Positions 24,058 to 27,659 of a DNA stretch of 27,659 bases are shown here, one piece after another; positions within the stretch are counted from its first letter, which is position 1; each line of letters opens with the position of its first letter. Below the pieces are notes generated by a model. It ran no database searches and was not told the origin of the DNA. It saw only the letters and a list, made by a program, of their open reading frames with translations. The position numbers and the translations under genes were made by a program. Source of the DNA: a virus; IMG/VR virus record IMGVR_UViG_3300022912_000403, positions 1 to 27,659 of that record; one strand, written 5' to 3'.

Positions 24058-24561
24058 TTGAAAACATTGGGTTTAGATGCATCAACCACAACGGTTGGAT
24101 ATGCATTCGTAGAAGACAAAAAAGTTATAGATATAGGATTTATTCCTATTCACAAAGAAAAAACAATACGAGATAAAGTTGAAGTTACATTAGATGAGAT
24201 AAATAAATTAGATCCATTTGATGAAATTGATAAGATTTATATTGAAGATAGCCTTTCAGGTTTTATGCAAGGTAGAACCTCACAACAAACAATAATAAAG
24301 TTAGCAAAGTTTAATGCCGTATTGGTGTATTGTTTAGAATTTGCTTATGGTGAAATAGTAATTGGTTTAAATCCAATGACGGCACGTAAAAGTCTTTTCG
24401 GTAAGGCTCGTAAGCAAGGAGTATCAGCAAAAGATTTTGTAAAAGAAGAAATAAATTGCTTGTATTCCTTAGAAGAATATGTTAAATTAACCAAGACAGG
24501 ATTATGGGATAAAAGAAATATGGACAGTTATGACGCACTAGTTTGTGCTCTATATGAATAA
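24058..24561 (+). CDS. RuvC-like Holliday-junction resolvase/nuclease
   Basis: These 167 residues have an RNase H-like fold with the RuvC layout: LGLDAST at 4-10 (Asp7), YIEDS at 61-65 (Glu63), and the C-terminal MDSYDALVCAL (Asp156 and Asp159) completing the acidic metal site. A basic segment (TARKSLFGKARKQG) before the last motif suits DNA contact. Only a TTG at 24058 keeps the first catalytic strand, so TTG is the likely start, 1 base after the preceding stop. It would resolve branched DNA during phage recombination and packaging, in place of T4 gp49. The next gene overlaps its end by 8 bases. Confidence 0.8.
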   Translation: MKTLGLDASTTTVGYAFVEDKKVIDIGFIPIHKEKTIRDKVEVTLDEINKLDPFDEIDKIYIEDSLSGFMQGRTSQQTIIKLAKFNAVLVYCLEFAYGEIVIGLNPMTARKSLFGKARKQGVSAKDFVKEEINCLYSLEEYVKLTKTGLWDKRNMDSYDALVCALYE

Positions 24562-25468
24562 TAAATTAATACATTTGCTAGAACGGACTTTAAATAGTCG
24601 TGGTAAAAAACTAACAAAACAAGATGAGTATATGTTCTTCTCACCTTTTGTTAGTCACTATAAACCCAAATTACAGGTCAATATGTCATCACAGAAATGG
24701 CATTGTTGGATTAGTAATCAAGGTGGACATTCACTTTATTCTTTATTTAAAAAGATAAATGCCGATACTAGGTACTTTAGTGAACTACGAGATATCGTAT
24801 TCATACCAACGAATAAAGATGAAGTTGAATCTAAAGTTATCGTTTCTCTACCAAGAGAAAGTCAACCCTTATGGACAAAATCAAAATCGTTATTTTACAA
24901 TCATGCTATAAATTTTCTCAAACGAAGAGGAATTAATGAAACTGATATTAAAAAATATAAATTGAAATTTTGTGATAGTGGAATGTATCAAAATAGAATT
25001 ATTATACCTAGCTACGATGACAATGGTTTATTAAATTACTTTGTAGGTAGGTCTTTTATGGGTGATAACATGAAGTATAAAAACCCAAATGTATCACGGG
25101 ACATTATTCCATTTGATTGGTTTATTGCTTGGTCACAACCAATTATATTGTGTGAGGGTGTGTTTGATGCCATTTCAATCAGAACAAATGCAATACCAAT
25201 GTTGAGTAAAAAACCATCAAAAAGTTTATTAAGAAAGGTTTTTGAAAAGAAAGTAAAAACAGTTTACATTGCTTTAGATGATGATGCAAAAAAAGATGCA
25301 TATAGATTATCGGAATTTTTTAAAGATTTTGGTATTGATAGTAAAGTGGTAAATTTACCAGTTGATAAGGACCCAAATGACTTGGGTTGGGAACGAATAA
25401 CAACATTAATAGATTCAACCGAATCGGCTAGTTTTAGTGATTCAATACAGGCAAAGTTATATGGATAA
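24554..25468 (+). CDS. DnaG-type primase/TOPRIM protein with degraded zinc finger
   Basis: This 304-residue protein is collinear with the N-terminal and catalytic parts of DnaG-family primases. Residues about 29-66 correspond to the CHC2 zinc finger (SPF....KPKLQVN..., WHCWISNQGGHS), but most zinc-binding Cys/His are replaced. RIIIPSYDDNGLLNYFVGRSF is the typical RNA-polymerase-domain strand, and the TOPRIM core has IILCEGVFDA (Glu201) and YIALDDDA (Asp242-244). It would synthesise RNA primers with a replicative helicase not in this window. I chose ATG 24554 (8-base overlap) over a GTG at 24545; neither has a clear ribosome binding site. Confidence 0.75.
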   Translation: MNNKLIHLLERTLNSRGKKLTKQDEYMFFSPFVSHYKPKLQVNMSSQKWHCWISNQGGHSLYSLFKKINADTRYFSELRDIVFIPTNKDEVESKVIVSLPRESQPLWTKSKSLFYNHAINFLKRRGINETDIKKYKLKFCDSGMYQNRIIIPSYDDNGLLNYFVGRSFMGDNMKYKNPNVSRDIIPFDWFIAWSQPIILCEGVFDAISIRTNAIPMLSKKPSKSLLRKVFEKKVKTVYIALDDDAKKDAYRLSEFFKDFGIDSKVVNLPVDKDPNDLGWERITTLIDSTESASFSDSIQAKLYG

Positions 25469-27659
25469 GATAAAAACAATTGCTCATTTAGCAGATATTC
25501 ACATTAGAAAACTACATAGGTTTGTAGAATATCGAGATGTGTTTGATAGGTTGTATGAAAAATTAAGGGAAGCAAAACCAGATTTAATCTACATTGGTGG
25601 AGATATAGTTCATGGAAAACTTGATACCTCACCTGAAGAAATTAGATTACTTGCCGATTTCTTTTTGGCTTTAGCTGGCATATCACCCACATTAATAATT
25701 CCTGGCAATCATGATTGTAATTTAAATAATAAATCACGAGAAGATGTATTATCTCCTGTTGTAGACTTAGTACAACAAATAAATCCCAACTTATTGTATT
25801 GGAAAAAAAGTGGTGTTTATGAATTGGGTGATTGTCAATTTGGTTTTCTGTCAGTATTTGATATTACGAAAGATGGTAAACCAAACGTAGCAAATCTACC
25901 GAAGGCTAAAGATATAGTCGGTGATAATAAGATTGCTTTATTTCACGGTGGTGTGGGTAGGTTTGAAGTAGATACTGGCTTATGGATGAGTGATGATAAT
26001 GTTAATGCAAATGACTTTGATGGTTATGATTTAGTTTTATTGGGTGATATTCATAAAAGACAATTTATAGATGATAATAAAAGAATAGCTTATCCTGGTT
26101 CATTAATTCAACAAAACTTTGCTGAAGCACCAGAACACGGATTTCTTTTATGGGATGTAGAAAAAAGAGAATCTGAATTTATTCAAGTGGAAAATGATTA
26201 TGGATTTAAAACTATATTGGTTGAAGATGGTGAGATAACAAGTAAAATGTCTTTTGTTCCAAAGTATGGTAATATAAAAATTAAGTATCGTAATACAAAT
26301 GTAGATCAATTGAGATTGATTGAACTAAATTTAAGACAAAAATATATTAATATAAAACAAGTTGCTACGGAGAAGTTAGATTCAATAGGTGGGCAATTAA
26401 ATGAATCTAAAACTAAAATATCAATTGAAGATATACATGATTTAAAAGTTCAAAACGATTTGATTGAGAAAATCGTTAAAGCAGAAAACCCATTAATTGA
26501 TGATGAAACTATTCAAAGACTCTTTGATATAAATGAGTTTACTAATTCTACTATCGGTATGAAAAATGATTTACCAAGAAACGTAGATTGGAAATTAAAG
26601 TATATTGAATTCGAGAATATGTTCAGCTACGGTAAGAAAAACGTAATAGACTTCACAAAATTAAATGGTGTCGTGGGTGTAGTTGCACCAAATCATAGTG
26701 GTAAGTCAGCATTAATTGATATTATTGCCTATACGATATTTGATACATGTAGTAGAACATTTAAAGCCATTGAAGTACTGAATAATAAAAGTAAAAACTT
26801 TGAAGTCAAGTTATCATTAGAAGTAAATGGTGTAGATTATATTATTCATAGAACTGGAAAACTAAAGGTTAGGACAAGCCGTAAGACAGGTCAAGTAACT
26901 AAATTATGTCCTGTAAGCGTTAAGTTTTACGCAGAAGAGAATGGTGAGTTAATAGACCTAAGTGGAGCTGCCCGTAGAAACTCACAATACGGAAGTGGAA
27001 CGAATGAAGAAATACGTACTATATTAGGTTCATTTGATGATTTTATTTTAACATCATTATCACTACAGAATAACGGTCAAAACTTTGTTGAGAAAAAACA
27101 AAGTGAAAGAAAACAAATTCTATCTCAATTCATGGGTATAGATTTATTTGATAAATTATATGATTTAGCCAAACAAGACGTGTCGGATGAAAAGGCTGTT
27201 TATAAGAAACTAAAACAAAATAATTTATTCTCAAATTTAATTGACTTGAAAAAACAAATAGAAGTCAACACCGAAGAATTATCAGATAATCAAAAGAAAT
27301 TGGTGTATTTTGAAGATACTTTACGTGATGGGTATAACGTAAGGGATATATTAACATCTCAATTGAAAGAAGTTGATGATATAGATAACATAGATTTTGA
27401 TGGCCAACGGGATGTAATTGAATCCGAGTTATCAACATTAACTGATTTTTTAAATGATGAAAACAAATACATGAATGATTTGAGAGAATTATACAATCAG
27501 GTCAGTTCAAAAACAAAAGAATTAGATGAAGATGAGATAAACCAAAAGTATGACGAGTATTTAGAAAACAATATAACAATTGCAGATGCTGAAAAAGAAA
27601 GAGATATATTGGATGTTGGTATAAAGCAATTACATCAGAAGTTAATAGAATTAGAAAAG
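25461..27659 (+). CDS. SbcD-SbcC fusion recombination nuclease (gp47-gp46-like), 3' truncated by window
   Basis: One uninterrupted frame of 733 codons runs to the window end. Residues 1-350 form an Mre11/SbcD nuclease with all metal motifs: DIH at 12-14, GGDIVH at 46-51, GNHD at 82-85, H162 in FHGG and GDIH at 195-198, then YPGSLIQQNFAE. Residues from about 385 on are the N-terminal ATPase lobe of Rad50/SbcC: LKYIEFENMFSYG, a Walker A APNHSGKS at 409-416 (Ala replaces the usual first Gly), the Q-loop region SLSLQNNGQNF, and the start of the long coiled coil where the window ends. I checked the frame through the junction and found no stop. In T4, genes 47 and 46 are separate; the fused complex would resect DNA ends for recombination-dependent replication. 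The ATG overlaps the primase stop by 8 bases (ATGGATAA). Confidence 0.88.
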   Translation, partial: MDKIKTIAHLADIHIRKLHRFVEYRDVFDRLYEKLREAKPDLIYIGGDIVHGKLDTSPEEIRLLADFFLALAGISPTLIIPGNHDCNLNNKSREDVLSPVVDLVQQINPNLLYWKKSGVYELGDCQFGFLSVFDITKDGKPNVANLPKAKDIVGDNKIALFHGGVGRFEVDTGLWMSDDNVNANDFDGYDLVLLGDIHKRQFIDDNKRIAYPGSLIQQNFAEAPEHGFLLWDVEKRESEFIQVENDYGFKTILVEDGEITSKMSFVPKYGNIKIKYRNTNVDQLRLIELNLRQKYINIKQVATEKLDSIGGQLNESKTKISIEDIHDLKVQNDLIEKIVKAENPLIDDETIQRLFDINEFTNSTIGMKNDLPRNVDWKLKYIEFENMFSYGKKNVIDFTKLNGVVGVVAPNHSGKSALIDIIAYTIFDTCSRTFKAIEVLNNKSKNFEVKLSLEVNGVDYIIHRTGKLKVRTSRKTGQVTKLCPVSVKFYAEENGELIDLSGAARRNSQYGSGTNEEIRTILGSFDDFILTSLSLQNNGQNFVEKKQSERKQILSQFMGIDLFDKLYDLAKQDVSDEKAVYKKLKQNNLFSNLIDLKKQIEVNTEELSDNQKKLVYFEDTLRDGYNVRDILTSQLKEVDDIDNIDFDGQRDVIESELSTLTDFLNDENKYMNDLRELYNQVSSKTKELDEDEINQKYDEYLENNITIADAEKERDILDVGIKQLHQKLIELEK

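Noticed and set aside
1-27659. tRNA, rRNA, integrase, attachment sites or insertion sequences
   Set aside because: No cloverleaf-like segment, recombinase motif, or terminal inverted repeats with transposase were seen in reading through the sequence.

Overview
The window reads as part of a large AT-rich tailed-phage genome, most likely a contractile-tailed (T4-supergroup-like) marine phage of a Gram-negative host. Every supportable gene is on the + strand and packed with 0-200 base gaps, often with TAATG or ATGNATAA stop/start overlaps. Strong AGGAGA-type ribosome binding sites recur, and large repetitive structural proteins are followed by phage-style recombination and primase genes. TAA, TAG and TGA are all used as normal stops, so the standard code applies. 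I cannot name a genus or host; outer-membrane-type and pilin-type proteins point to a diderm host. No gene-free stretch exceeds 300 bases.

Layout. (1) 1-48: tail end of an upstream gene. (2) 48-10091: one giant 3347-residue virion protein with several internal repeat families, a carbohydrate-binding-like domain, a tail-protein-like segment and a LamG-like domain. (3) 10204-13748: four paralogues sharing an N-terminal domain, PKD domains, and a stand-alone copy of the family's C-terminal domain. (4) 13847-17123: three further structural paralogues. (5) 17187-23341: an unusual envelope-directed block containing a minimal MscS-like protein, a signal-peptide outer-membrane beta-barrel candidate, a GspE-N/MshEN-like protein tethered by a membrane helix and coiled coil, an exported thioredoxin fold without its cysteines, a Popeye-like membrane/cyclic-nucleotide-binding-fold protein, four type IV prepilin-like proteins and one more exported protein. 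(6) 23338 to the end: a near-consensus sigma70-type promoter followed by an HExxH metallopeptidase, a RuvC-like nuclease, a DnaG-like primase with a degraded zinc finger, and an SbcD-SbcC (gp47-gp46-like) single-polypeptide fusion cut by the window end.

How it may work together. Blocks 2-4 build tail/baseplate/adhesin parts of the virion. Block 6 supplies DNA replication and recombination. Block 5 is the surprise: inner-membrane, periplasmic, outer-membrane and pilin-class proteins in one run suggest that the phage remodels or exploits the host envelope, possibly its type II secretion or type IV pilus machinery. That role is inference; the individual folds are supported by sequence features.

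An octamer, TATTTATA, recurs in six gaps just before transcription-unit-like starts (five exact, one with a single change). It is the reverse complement of the T4 late promoter core and is the best candidate here for a phage-specific expression signal.
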